Below the pieces are notes generated by a model that was not told where the DNA came from, ran no database searches, and worked only from the letters and a program-made list of their open reading frames with translations. Positions 8,211 to 16,636 of a DNA stretch of 64,000 nt are shown here, one piece after another (position 1 is the first letter of the stretch; every line of letters begins with the position of its first letter). The DNA is from Falsigemmobacter faecalis (GTDB taxonomy: Bacteria; Pseudomonadota; Alphaproteobacteria; Rhodobacterales; Rhodobacteraceae). The stretch lies in NCBI RefSeq assembly GCF_003863335.1, contig NZ_RRAZ01000021.1, positions 1 through 64,000 of the forward strand, written 5' to 3'. The position numbers and the translations under genes are program-made.

Positions 8211-8302
8211 GGTACGAATAACCCGCCTTCTGATGGTTATCGCCGCTGATTCTCGAATTGGTGTGCTTGCATAGCTGTCAGGTTTAAAGACGGGAGATAC
8301 AG

Positions 8303-8334
8303 AGCCCGGAGATCCTCAGGATCTCCGGGCTTTT
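8303..8334. terminator. Strong Rho-independent terminator after cspA
   Basis: AGCCCGGAGATCC and GGATCTCCGGGCT form a perfect 13-bp stem with loop TCA, followed by TTTTG on the plus strand. It ends cspA transcription about 90 bp after the stop. It also lies just past the end of the minus-strand oxidase operon and may act in both directions. Confidence 0.92.
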
Positions 8335-8368
8335 GTTATGTCCGGGGTGTTCTCCTGATCACCGCGGC

Positions 8369-8689
8369 TCACGGCGGCAGGATCTCGCAACTGCTGAGGC
8401 CCATCACGGGAAACAGCGTCAGTGCGATGGACGCCAGGCCAATCCAGCCCCCGGCGCGTGCGATCTGCGCCCCTGTGCCGTCGCCGCGCGGTGTTCGCCA
8501 CAGGATCACTATGGCTCCGGCAAGTGCAGCCAGCCAAAGCGTGTTCAGCGTGAAAACATGCAGATTGCCCAGCGGCGCAGGCTGCAGCACCCACCCCCGC
8601 GCACAGCCAAGGCCATGAACCGCATAGATCAGCGCAAAGGCCAGGGCCCAGAGACCCGGTCCCAGCAAGGCACGGGTGGCCCAGTTCAT
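8369..8689 (-). CDS. Small three-helix membrane protein of the oxidase locus
   Basis: A 106-residue hydrophobic protein with about three membrane helices (ALLGPGLWALAFALIYAVHG, FTLNTLWLAALAGAIVILW, IGLASIALTLFPVMGLSSC). Its ATG overlaps the stop of the subunit I/III gene (ATGA), which sets the start and shows co-translation. Position and size suggest a subunit IV-like or assembly component of the heme-copper oxidase, but I know no characterised homologue. Two cysteines (in GLGCARGW and LSSCEILPP) are the only notable residues. Confidence 0.75.
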   Translation of the reverse strand: MNWATRALLGPGLWALAFALIYAVHGLGCARGWVLQPAPLGNLHVFTLNTLWLAALAGAIVILWRTPRGDGTGAQIARAGGWIGLASIALTLFPVMGLSSCEILPP

Positions 8690-11151
8690 GACAGCCCCTC
8701 CTGCAATCCGACCGTGGCAATCAGCAAAAGCGCCGTCACCGTGGTGTAATCCTGCCAGAGCCGCCAGACCGGGGCCGCCCCTGGCCGGTTCGCGGCCATC
8801 CTCCCGTCGCGGCGCTGAACCCTGCAAAGCCCGGCCAGCAGAGCCGCGATGACGCAGTGAAGCGCGATATAGCCTAAGGCTGCCGCCCGCAGCGCGTTGC
8901 GGGCATGCGCCGTGGGGTCCTCCAGAATGAGCGCCAGCCCGATCACCGCGCCAAGCGCAAGGATCAGAATAATCAGCGCGGGACCCGCGCCGCTCCCCAG
9001 GCGCGGTCGGGCCAGCAGGCTGCTGAGCACCAGGCACAGCGCAAGTCCGAGCGACAGCAGCAGCGCAGGCTCTGCGGGCAGGGCGCTTTGCGGGGCAGGC
9101 CAGTTCGGTGCAATCACCGACAAAAAGCCCAGCGAAAACAGGAAGCAGCCAAAAAGCGCCCCATTGGCGATCAGCAGGCAGATCAGCCCGCTGCGCGCCA
9201 GACTGTCGGGGACCTCATGGTGCACCGGCAGGTAAAGTCCGGGCGCTGCGGGGATCAGATCCTCGCCTTGCGCGCTGCCCATCCAGCGCTGCCACTGCCA
9301 AAAAACTGCCGCCACGGCAAAAAGCCAGCAGCCCGCCGCCACATAAAAGCTGCTCAGCATCAAAAGCACAAAGCCCCCGATCACAGCCGCGCTGAGAATG
9401 GGCAGCGCACTGTTTGAGGGCAGAACCGCCACATGGCGCGCCTCACCGCTGAGGGCATCGACCACCAGGGTCTCGCGGCGATCGCGCGGCGCGCCAGGCA
9501 GGGCTCCCTCGCCACGGGCAATCTGCAGCGCAGCCTGGCCGGGCAGGGGGAGGGAGGCGATGTTGTAGCCCGGCGCGGGCATCAGCATGGCCCATTCCAG
9601 GGTTTTCGCCCCCCAGGGGTTGCGCCGCGATTTCGCGCCAAAGAGCCATTGCAGGATCAGATCCAGCGCAAAAAGCGCAAAGCCCGCGGCCATGATGAAG
9701 CTGAAAAAGGAACTGCTGAGGTTCAGCCAGATCCATTCAGGATTGTCGGGATAGGTGCTGATCCGTCGCGCCATACCCATCAAGCCGGTCAGATGCATCA
9801 GGAAAAACGTGCCGTGAAAGCCGATCAGGATCAGCCAGAAGGCCATGACCCCCGGCCCCCGCACAGCGGCTTTGCCCGTGAAGAGCGGCATCCAGTAGAC
9901 CGCCGCCGCCATCATCGGAAACACAAATCCGCCAATCAGCACATAATGCAGATGCGCGGTGACAAAGGCGGTGTCATGGGCCTGCCAGTTGAAGGGCACA
10001 ATGGCCAGCATCACCCCGGTCAGCCCGCCCATCACGAAGGTCGAGAAAAATCCCATCAGATGCAGCATCGGCAGATGCATCTCAGGCCGCCCTTTCCACA
10101 GCGTACCGATCCAGGCGAAAATCTGCACCGCCGTTGGCACCGCCACCAGCGCCGAGGCCGCCGAGAAAAACGCCAGCGCCATATGGGGAATGCCCGTGGT
10201 GAACATATGATGCACCCAAAGCCCGAAAGACAGAAACACCAACCCCAGGATCGCCGCCACAATCGCGCCGTAGCCAAGGATTTCTGTGCGCGCCATCACC
10301 GGCAGGATCGTAGAGATCGCCCCTGCGGCGGGCAGGAAAATGATATAGACCTCCGGATGGCCAAAGAGCCAGAACAGATGCTGCCAGAGCATCGGATCAC
10401 CGCCGCGGGTGACATCAAAAAACGGCCAGTCGAAGGCGCGTTCCAGCTCCAGCAGAACCGAGGCCAGGATCAGCGGCGGAAAGCCCACCAGCATCATCGC
10501 CGCGGTGCCGAGCATATACCAGGCAAAGAGCGGCATCTGCGTGAGCTTCATCCCCGGCGCGCGCATCCGCAGGATGGTCACGGTGATCTCAACAGCCGCT
10601 GCCACGGCGGAAATCTCAACAAAAGTAATCCCCAGCAGCCAGACATCGGCGTTGATCCCGGGGCTGTAGGCCTTTGAACTGAGGGGCGTATACATAAACC
10701 AGCCGCCATCGGGGGCCACGCCTGCGGCCAGTGCCGTCAGAAGGATCAGCCCCCCGAAGAAATAGCACCACCACCCGAAAGCCGAGAGGCGCGGGAAAGC
10801 CAGATCACGGCTCCCCAGCATCTTCGGCAGCAGATACATGCCAAGCCCCTCCAGCAGCGGCACGGCAAACATGAACATCATCAGGCTGCCGTGCATGGTG
10901 AAGAACTGGTTATAAAGCCCGACATCCAGGAAGGCCCCGGCGGGCGTCGCCAGCTGCGCCCGGATCAGCATGGCCAGGCAGCCCGCGATGGCGAAGAACA
11001 CGAAGGCCGCGATCATGAAGCGCAGGCCAAGCTCGCTGTGGTTCACCGAGATCAGGATCCCGCGCAGCCCCGGTGGCCGCCCCCAGACGCGGTCCAGCTC
11101 GCGGTGCAGTTTCAGGGCGGATTGCGGCAGATTGGGTTGGGGGGGGGTCAT
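8686..11151 (-). CDS. ctaD: Heme-copper oxidase subunit I fused to subunit III
   Basis: An 821-residue inner-membrane protein: residues ~1-560 are subunit I, ~600-821 a subunit III-like seven-helix region. It reduces O2 and pumps protons. Heme and CuB ligands are in place: H87 (TMHGS), H265 with cross-link Y269 and E267 (GHPEVY), H314-H315, and H400/H402 (AHLHYVL). D-channel D116 is present (SRDLAFP). The K-channel lysine position, normally PTG-[IV]-K-[IV]-F, reads PTAVQIF (Q343). ATGA overlaps join it to the genes on both sides. Because the partner subunit II lacks CuA ligands, the electron donor may be quinol and not cytochrome c. Confidence 0.93.
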   Translation of the reverse strand: MTPPQPNLPQSALKLHRELDRVWGRPPGLRGILISVNHSELGLRFMIAAFVFFAIAGCLAMLIRAQLATPAGAFLDVGLYNQFFTMHGSLMMFMFAVPLLEGLGMYLLPKMLGSRDLAFPRLSAFGWWCYFFGGLILLTALAAGVAPDGGWFMYTPLSSKAYSPGINADVWLLGITFVEISAVAAAVEITVTILRMRAPGMKLTQMPLFAWYMLGTAAMMLVGFPPLILASVLLELERAFDWPFFDVTRGGDPMLWQHLFWLFGHPEVYIIFLPAAGAISTILPVMARTEILGYGAIVAAILGLVFLSFGLWVHHMFTTGIPHMALAFFSAASALVAVPTAVQIFAWIGTLWKGRPEMHLPMLHLMGFFSTFVMGGLTGVMLAIVPFNWQAHDTAFVTAHLHYVLIGGFVFPMMAAAVYWMPLFTGKAAVRGPGVMAFWLILIGFHGTFFLMHLTGLMGMARRISTYPDNPEWIWLNLSSSFFSFIMAAGFALFALDLILQWLFGAKSRRNPWGAKTLEWAMLMPAPGYNIASLPLPGQAALQIARGEGALPGAPRDRRETLVVDALSGEARHVAVLPSNSALPILSAAVIGGFVLLMLSSFYVAAGCWLFAVAAVFWQWQRWMGSAQGEDLIPAAPGLYLPVHHEVPDSLARSGLICLLIANGALFGCFLFSLGFLSVIAPNWPAPQSALPAEPALLLSLGLALCLVLSSLLARPRLGSGAGPALIILILALGAVIGLALILEDPTAHARNALRAAALGYIALHCVIAALLAGLCRVQRRDGRMAANRPGAAPVWRLWQDYTTVTALLLIATVGLQEGLS

Positions 11152-11837
11152 TCTGCGCGCGCTCCTTCGGCATCTTTGTCGGTGAAGGGCGGTGGGGTGT
11201 CGCCCTCCCAGGCCAGGACCTCAAAGAGCATTCCGGCAAATCCGGTGCCGGAAAACTCAGCCGAGCGGCCCTGGTAAACCCCGGGGCGGTCTGCCTGAAT
11301 GCGCAGAAGGTTATCCCGCCCTGGCACGGCATCCATCTTTCCCGCCAGCTGCGGCACCCAGAAAGCATGGATCACATCCTCTGAGCGGATCACCACATCG
11401 ACCGGGCGTCCCGCCGGGATATGAAGCCGCCCAAGCGTCTCAATCAGCGCGCCACCCGGCCCGGGCTGCCGAAAGCGCCATTCCCACTGACGGGCGATCG
11501 CCTCTACCCGCAGCACGCCGGGATCGGGATGGGGCTGAATACGCTCGCCCGTGCGGATGCCGGCGCCGACGACCAGCACCAGGATGCTGAGGGTAAATCC
11601 AAGCCCCATGCCGCGGATCCAGAAGCCTTCGCCCGGGCCATCATCCGCCCGCCGGGCAAAGCCGCGCCAGACCAGCGCCAGCACCAGAAGCGTAATCAGC
11701 CCCGCACCGATCAGCATGGCCCACCACAGCAGTGCAATCACTGCCGCCGCAGGCCCGTTCGGCTCCAGCGTCGAAAGCGGGCCACGACAGCCCGCCAGCA
11801 GCGCCACCGCGCACAGCGGAACCATGCGCAGCCCCAC
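11148..11837 (-). CDS. ctaC: Heme-copper oxidase subunit II lacking CuA ligands
   Basis: A 229-residue lipoprotein-like subunit II. Lipobox LLAGC puts the lipidated Cys at residue 17; two membrane helices follow, then a cupredoxin domain (QWEWRFRQPG, DVIHAFWVPQLAGKMDAVPG). The CuA motif C-x3-C-x3-H-x2-M reads S192-x3-S196-x3-F200-x2-M203 (RSAEFSGTGFAGM), resembling quinol oxidase CyoA (SASYSGPGFSGM). The GTG at 11837 is chosen because AGGAAAACGG lies directly before it; ATG at 11825 is an alternative. Longer readings into the DUF2231 gene are antisense. Product assignment is firm; quinol as donor is inferred. Confidence 0.9.
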   Translation of the reverse strand: MGLRMVPLCAVALLAGCRGPLSTLEPNGPAAAVIALLWWAMLIGAGLITLLVLALVWRGFARRADDGPGEGFWIRGMGLGFTLSILVLVVGAGIRTGERIQPHPDPGVLRVEAIARQWEWRFRQPGPGGALIETLGRLHIPAGRPVDVVIRSEDVIHAFWVPQLAGKMDAVPGRDNLLRIQADRPGVYQGRSAEFSGTGFAGMLFEVLAWEGDTPPPFTDKDAEGARAE

Positions 11838-11891
11838 CCGTTTTCCTGACGACCCCCGACAGACCCACACGCCTGAGGAGTGCGAGACCTG

Positions 11892-12440
11892 ATGCCCAGC
11901 CCCCGCCGATCCCGCCGCAGACTGAGCGACCCGATCCATGAGCACCGGAGCTTTCACCGGACCGAATCCAAAATTGCCGTCGCGGGTCATCCGATCCATG
12001 CCATGCTGGTCACCTTTCCGATCGCGCTCTGCGCCAGCACCCTTGGGGCGGATGCACTCTATTGGTGGACGGGCGATCCCTTCTGGCCCCGTGCGGCACT
12101 CTGGGCTGCGGGGGTGGGGTTCCTCATGGGGATCCTTGCGGGTCTTGCGGGCACGGCTGAGCTGTTGCTGGTTCCGGGCATTCGTATCCGGGCGGCAAGC
12201 TGGACGCATTTCATCCTCGCGGTGATGCTCCTGTCGGTTCTGGGGCTGAACTGGGGGCTGCGGCTCTCTGATCCGGTCGCGGCGGTGCTGCCCTGGGGGA
12301 TACTGACCTCGCTTCTGGCGGCGGGAATGACCGCTATGACCGGCTGGCACGGTGGCAAGCTGGTCTTTGATTATGGCCTTGGGACACAGACTGCGGCGGG
12401 GTCTGCTCATGGCGGCGAGACCCGCGGGGACAGGAACTGA
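11892..12440 (+). CDS. DUF2231 membrane protein
   Basis: A 182-residue protein with a basic N-terminus and four predicted membrane helices. GHPIHAMLVTFPIALCASTL is the characteristic start of DUF2231, and conserved His residues (GHPIH, TGWHGGKLV) could bind a metal or heme. It is transcribed away from ctaC and its 3' end overlaps the CopD-like gene by 34 bp. DUF2231 genes often accompany caa3-type oxidase loci; the biochemical role is unknown. The ATG at 11892 follows GAGGAG at 11875; a GTG at 11880 overlaps that site. Confidence 0.85.
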   Translation: MPSPRRSRRRLSDPIHEHRSFHRTESKIAVAGHPIHAMLVTFPIALCASTLGADALYWWTGDPFWPRAALWAAGVGFLMGILAGLAGTAELLLVPGIRIRAASWTHFILAVMLLSVLGLNWGLRLSDPVAAVLPWGILTSLLAAGMTAMTGWHGGKLVFDYGLGTQTAAGSAHGGETRGDRN

Positions 12441-12883
12441 GCCGGGATCAGGTCCCGAAAAGGTCCTGGGGCGGGCTTCAGCAGCACCAGCCCGAGGACC
12501 ACCGCCATCAGCGGCATCACCACCACCAGACCCGCAAGCGGGGCCGCCCGCCAGCGGCTGCGCCGCTCCTCGCCGGACCGCTGGATCATATGGCCAAACC
12601 AGATATGGATCATCACCATAGCGGCGACAAACCCCAGCTTGATAATCAGCCAGGGCTCAAAGATCCCGGCGGCGAAGATCAGCGCTGTGCCCGCCGCCAC
12701 AGTGACCAGAGCGGCGGGGGTGGCAAAGCCGATATAGCCAATATGCGTCAGCAGCCGAAAGCGGTCATACTGCCTTTGCCCCCGCGCCGCGCCATGCCCC
12801 TGCAGCAAAAGCGGCAGCGCGATCAGCGCGGCACACCAGCAGATCAGGCCCGCGATATGAAGAAACTTCAGCGCCGCGATCAT
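12407..12883 (-). CDS. CopD-like integral membrane protein
   Basis: A 158-residue protein with about four membrane helices. It starts MIAALKFLHIAGLICWCAAL, a pattern shared by CopD- and HemJ-like families with a conserved His in helix 1; FGHMIQRSGEERR follows in a later loop. The ATG overlaps the stop of ctaG (ATGA), fixing the start and the operon. A role in copper or heme supply to the oxidase is suggested by context only. Confidence 0.75.
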   Translation of the reverse strand: MIAALKFLHIAGLICWCAALIALPLLLQGHGAARGQRQYDRFRLLTHIGYIGFATPAALVTVAAGTALIFAAGIFEPWLIIKLGFVAAMVMIHIWFGHMIQRSGEERRSRWRAAPLAGLVVVMPLMAVVLGLVLLKPAPGPFRDLIPAQFLSPRVSPP

Positions 12884-13608
12884 GCGGCCAGCCCCCGCGC
12901 CCAGGCCCGCCGGGCGATGATCGCCGCAACAATCCCTGAGGGCAGCAGCCCCGGCACCCACATCAACAGCCCCGCCGCCCGCTGATCGGACAGCGGATCA
13001 AGCCCCCAGGCAAGCGGCCCGACCAGATGTTCAGGGTAGAGCAGATGATTTGAGAAAGTGAGAACCGCGCCGATCAGCCCCATGATCCCCGCAAGTGCGC
13101 CGATCATCAGCGCCGTCGCAAAGCCCTCATTGCGCGGCCCGGTGGCGACGACCGCCGACCAGAAGCCCCAGGCCGGAAGCAGCAAAAGCGCCTGCATCAG
13201 CCAATAGACGACGCGGCTCTCCCAGGCGGCGGAATAAACCGCAGGAATATGCCATGCAACCAGCGCCAGGGCGGTCAGCGCAAAGGCCGGAGTGGGGGCT
13301 GTTCGGCGCAGGGGCAGCGACATCGCCAGACAGGGCGCGATCACCCCCAGGATCAGCAGATGATGCAGCGCACGTGCCGAGAAAAGCGCACTGGTCAACG
13401 CGCAGAGCGGCGAGACGAAGGCCAGCACCAAAAAGCCCCAGGCCAGCAGAAAGACCGATCTGTTTCCCGCCCGCGGCACCCCCGCCACCAGCATAACCCC
13501 AAGTGCCAGAAGCAAAACCGGGTCGGTGTTCCAGCTGCTCATCAGCGCCTCAGGCCCCGGCGCGGGGCCACAATAGGGACTGCTCAGCGCGGTCGCTTCT
13601 TCTGGCAT
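12880..13608 (-). CDS. ctaG: Cytochrome oxidase assembly factor, caa3_CtaG family
   Basis: A 242-residue multi-helix membrane protein of the caa3_CtaG family, needed in Bacillus-type systems for making the CuB centre of oxidase. Typical parts are SALFSARALHHLLILGVIAP with its His pair, ALVAWHIPAVYSAAW, and DPLSDQRAAGLLMWVPG near the C-terminus. Met/His residues suit copper handling. It leads a minus-strand pair with the CopD-like gene and is separated from ctaC by the oppositely oriented DUF2231 gene. Confidence 0.9.
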   Translation of the reverse strand: MPEEATALSSPYCGPAPGPEALMSSWNTDPVLLLALGVMLVAGVPRAGNRSVFLLAWGFLVLAFVSPLCALTSALFSARALHHLLILGVIAPCLAMSLPLRRTAPTPAFALTALALVAWHIPAVYSAAWESRVVYWLMQALLLLPAWGFWSAVVATGPRNEGFATALMIGALAGIMGLIGAVLTFSNHLLYPEHLVGPLAWGLDPLSDQRAAGLLMWVPGLLPSGIVAAIIARRAWARGLAA

Positions 13609-13783
13609 GCGCCCCGTCTCCTCCTGCCGCTTGCGGTTGTCTGAGGAGAGAACGGGTGAAACCGCTTAAGGTTTCAATCTTTGGACAATGGCGCAGAGAC
13701 AGAAATCCGGCCCCGGGCGCGGCAGAAGGTCTGCAACGCCCGGCCGACGAGAGGCCCCCGCCGATCCGCAGGGGCCGCCCCGC

Positions 13784-14551
13784 TTAATCCAGCAGCGCCA
13801 CGGCGCGGCACCAGCCGGCAGAGGCTTTCTCGATTTTCACCGGAAAGCAGCTGATTTTAAAGCCGGTGGCGGGCAGATCCTCCAGCTTGTGCAGCTTTTC
13901 GATATGGCAGTACCCCGTGTGGCGGCCCGCTTTATGACCCTCCCAGATCAGCGCGCCATCACCGGTCGCGGCGAATTTCTTCGCGGTATGCACGAAGGGC
14001 GCATCCCAGCTCCAGCCATCGGTGCCGGTCACGCGGATCCCCCGGTCGAGCAGATACATCGTCGCCTCATAGCCCATACCGCAGCCGCTTGCGACGTAAT
14101 CGGGCTGCCCGAATTTCGCCCCGGCGGAGGTATTGATCACCACGATCTCAAGCGGCGAGAGGCTGTGACCGATGCGGGCAAGCTCCGCTTCAACATCCGC
14201 AGCGGTTACAACGTAACCATCCGGGAAATGACGGAAATCAAGCTTTACGCCGGGCTGAAAACACCACTCCAGCGGGACCTCATCAATCCGCATCGCGGGT
14301 TTGCCGTGATCCTGGGTCGGGTGGTAATGCCAGGGCGCATCCAGATGGGTGCCATTGTGGGTCGACAACTGGATCCGCTCAACCGCCCAGCCTTCGCCAT
14401 CGGGCAGCTGGTCGGCGGTCAGGCCGGGAAAGAAGTTCAAAATCCCCGGCAGGCTTTGCTGGTGGTTGATATATTCGATCTTCGGATCATTGCCGGGCGG
14501 ATCGGCGGGCACGTCATTTGCCAGCGGCACGGAAAGGTCAATAATGCGCAT
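13784..14551 (-). CDS. Cyclase-family metal hydrolase (kynurenine formamidase-like)
   Basis: A 255-residue protein of the cyclase family (PF04199), which includes metal-dependent kynurenine formamidases and other amide or lactone hydrolases. The metal-binding signature is LSTHNGTHLDAPWHYHP (HxGTHxDxPxH), with SGCGMGYEATMYLLDRGIRV later. The ATG at 14551 follows GGGAGAAG by about 8 bases; longer in-frame extensions lack support. It is the second gene of a minus-strand pair with a FAH hydrolase, so it probably opens a ring or cleaves an intermediate in acid catabolism. The substrate is unknown. Confidence 0.85.
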   Translation of the reverse strand: MRIIDLSVPLANDVPADPPGNDPKIEYINHQQSLPGILNFFPGLTADQLPDGEGWAVERIQLSTHNGTHLDAPWHYHPTQDHGKPAMRIDEVPLEWCFQPGVKLDFRHFPDGYVVTAADVEAELARIGHSLSPLEIVVINTSAGAKFGQPDYVASGCGMGYEATMYLLDRGIRVTGTDGWSWDAPFVHTAKKFAATGDGALIWEGHKAGRHTGYCHIEKLHKLEDLPATGFKISCFPVKIEKASAGWCRAVALLD

Positions 14552-14582
14552 TATGTTCACTTCTCCCTGAGGGACCCTTTGG

Positions 14583-15575
14583 TCAGTCTTTTGCGGTGCG
14601 GATCTGGTTGCGCAGCACGCCGATTTTCTCGACCTCCAGCTCAATCACCGCGCCGTCTGACAGGAACCAGCCGTTCTCCAGCCCGCAGCCATTGCCCACG
14701 GTGCCCGAGCCGAAAAATTCGCCCGGATGGATCCATTCATCCTGGCTGACATGCGCAAGGATTTCTTCAAAGCTGAAGAGCATGTCGCGGCTGGTATTTT
14801 TGACCACGGTTTTGCCGTTGATCCGTGCGGTCATGCCCAGGCTGTAGGGATCGGGGATTTCATCTTTGGTGACGATCCAGGGGCCAAGCGCGTTGGAATT
14901 CTCGAAGCTCTTGCCCTTTGACGGTCCCAGACGGCCCTGCATTTCCTGCATCTGCTGATCGCGGGCAGAGAAATCGTTGAAGATGGTATAGCCGACAATA
15001 TGGTCGCGGGCATTTTCAGCTTTGATATTTTTGCCTTTTTTGCCGGTGACGATGCCGAATTCCAGCTCGTAATCCATCACTTTGCTATAGCGCGGCCAGG
15101 TCACCACATCTTCCGGCCCGCAGACTGCCAGACGGTTGGTGAAATAATAAATCGGCAACTGGCGGTAAATTTCGGGCAGCTCGGGCAGTTCGCGGGCCAT
15201 GATTTCGGCCTCTTCCGCCGCATCGCCGCGCGCGCGGGCGGCGGCCAGCGCACGGCCTTTGCCCGAGCCGGACTGCCGGATATGGGTCTCAAAACTCATG
15301 CCATCGCGCATCTGCCGCGGCTCCGGCAGCGGGGCGAGCAGGCGTGCGGCGGCCAGATCATGGGTCAGGCCCGGGTCTGCAGCGCGCTCGGACAGGCGGC
15401 GGACCGCATCGAGTGCCGCCTCGCCGCCATCCAGCAGCGCCAGCATGGAAAGATAATCCGCCCGCATCTCTCCCGCAGCTTCGGCCGCTGCGCGGATGTC
15501 GAGAAGGCGTCCGGTCTCAGGCAGCGCCACGCCGATGCGCGGGCCGTCTGAGGCCATAAAAGTGGCCAGTTTCAT
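14583..15575 (-). CDS. Fumarylacetoacetate hydrolase-family protein
   Basis: A 330-residue FAH-fold enzyme; relatives cleave C-C bonds or decarboxylate in aromatic and acid catabolism. The metal ligands are visible as DYELEFG (ExE) and FNDFSARDQQ, with LGPWIVTKDEIPDP and FGSGTVGNG following. The ATG at 15575 has GGGAGG 6 bases upstream, which excludes a longer N-terminus. It begins an operon with the cyclase and is divergent from the NMT1-type transporter. The substrate is not determinable. Confidence 0.88.
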   Translation of the reverse strand: MKLATFMASDGPRIGVALPETGRLLDIRAAAEAAGEMRADYLSMLALLDGGEAALDAVRRLSERAADPGLTHDLAAARLLAPLPEPRQMRDGMSFETHIRQSGSGKGRALAAARARGDAAEEAEIMARELPELPEIYRQLPIYYFTNRLAVCGPEDVVTWPRYSKVMDYELEFGIVTGKKGKNIKAENARDHIVGYTIFNDFSARDQQMQEMQGRLGPSKGKSFENSNALGPWIVTKDEIPDPYSLGMTARINGKTVVKNTSRDMLFSFEEILAHVSQDEWIHPGEFFGSGTVGNGCGLENGWFLSDGAVIELEVEKIGVLRNQIRTAKD

Positions 15576-15598
15576 GAAGTCCTCCCTGTTGTGATCGC

Positions 15599-15640
15599 TT
15601 GACACGATGCACAATCGAAAGGATTGTCGATAAAATATCG
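15599..15640. promoter_or_regulatory. Divergent promoter region with two inverted repeats
   Basis: TTGACA at 15599-15604 could be a -35 element for the plus-strand transporter genes. ACAATC-GAAAG-GATTGT (15611-15627) is followed directly by CGATA-AAA-TATCG (15628-15640). Both are perfect inverted repeats between the divergent FAH-cyclase pair and the ABC operon. They are good candidates for operators of the GntR regulator at 16637. Binding is inferred. Confidence 0.5.
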
Positions 15641-15685
15641 CGAAGTCAACGGAGGAGAGACTTTGCGTATAAAGGGGAGGAACAT

Positions 15686-16615
15686 ATGAAAAAGTCTCTG
15701 GCCTTCGCACTGGCGGGGGGGCTGACGGCCCTTGCCATGAGCCCGGCGCTTGCGCAGAAAATCCGTATCGGCTGCACGTCTTCGGCCGATTGCGGCACCG
15801 CTATGGTGGCGGCCGACAATGGCATCTTTGAGAAAATGGGTCTGGATGTGGAGATGACGCGGATCGCGCTCAACTCCAATATCCCGCCGGCGCTGTTGTC
15901 GAATTCGCTCGAAATCGGCGGGCCGACCTCATCGGTCTTCCTGCAGGCCGCCGATGGCGGGCTTGATCTGGTAGCAGTGGCGGGTGCTTCTTATATGCAT
16001 GAGGCCTCAAACGAGGGCACTGTTGCGGTGATCCGTGACGGCGTCACCATTGAAAAGGCTGCGGATTTTGCCGGTAAAAAAGTCGGCGTGCCGGGCTTTG
16101 GTGCCTATATCCACATTCTCTTCGTGCGCTATCTGATGGAAAACGGCGTTGATCCGGCTTCGGTCAATCTGGTGGAAACCTCGTTCCCCTCGATGCCGGA
16201 TGTGATCCGCACCGGGGCGGTGGATGCGGTGCTGTCGGGCGGGCCGATCGTGGCGCGGATTTTGGAATCGAAAACCGGCCATCTGGGTCCGAAGTTCGTC
16301 TCAGAACTGGGCGGCGATGCACCGATCATCTTTTACGCTGCCACCCGCGACTGGGCGACGGCCAACCCGGAGGCGGTGCAGAAATTCCGCGCCGCCATCG
16401 CCGAAGCTGCGGCGTTGATTGAGGCGGACCGCGAAGTGGCGATTGCCTCGGTGGCAAAATTCACCGAGCAGAAGCCTGAGCTGGTGCGCGCAACGCCGCC
16501 CTCAAAGTATAAGCCCGAGATCACCGCCGACGGCCTGGGCTGGTGGCTTGATCTGATGAAAAAACAAAACCTTCTTCAGGGCAGCGTGGATGCCGCAAAT
16601 CTTCTCGCCCCCTGA
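15686..16615 (+). CDS. ABC transporter substrate-binding protein (NMT1/SsuA type)
   Basis: A 309-residue periplasmic binding protein with a Sec signal ending at SPALAQ. The NMT1/SsuA-like fold is shown by RIGCTSSADCGTAMVAADNG, PALLSNSLEIGGPTSSVFLQ and VGVPGFGAYIHILFVRYLME. GGGGAGGA lies just before the ATG at 15686. The ATPase and two permeases follow after a GntR gene. Family members carry sulfonates, nitrate, pyrimidines or aromatic acids; with FAH and cyclase neighbours an organic acid is likeliest. Confidence 0.88.
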   Translation: MKKSLAFALAGGLTALAMSPALAQKIRIGCTSSADCGTAMVAADNGIFEKMGLDVEMTRIALNSNIPPALLSNSLEIGGPTSSVFLQAADGGLDLVAVAGASYMHEASNEGTVAVIRDGVTIEKAADFAGKKVGVPGFGAYIHILFVRYLMENGVDPASVNLVETSFPSMPDVIRTGAVDAVLSGGPIVARILESKTGHLGPKFVSELGGDAPIIFYAATRDWATANPEAVQKFRAAIAEAAALIEADREVAIASVAKFTEQKPELVRATPPSKYKPEITADGLGWWLDLMKKQNLLQGSVDAANLLAP

Positions 16616-16636
16616 GACCTGACCTGTTGAGCTGAC

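Noticed and set aside
9433-10677. A 414-codon plus-strand open frame opposite ctaD
   Set aside because: Very Arg/His/Gln-rich product complementary to conserved oxidase helices; a shadow frame.
11838-12410. N-terminal extension of ctaC up to 420 residues
   Set aside because: The added part is antisense to the DUF2231 gene, and the lipobox and ribosome site place the start at 11837 or 11825.
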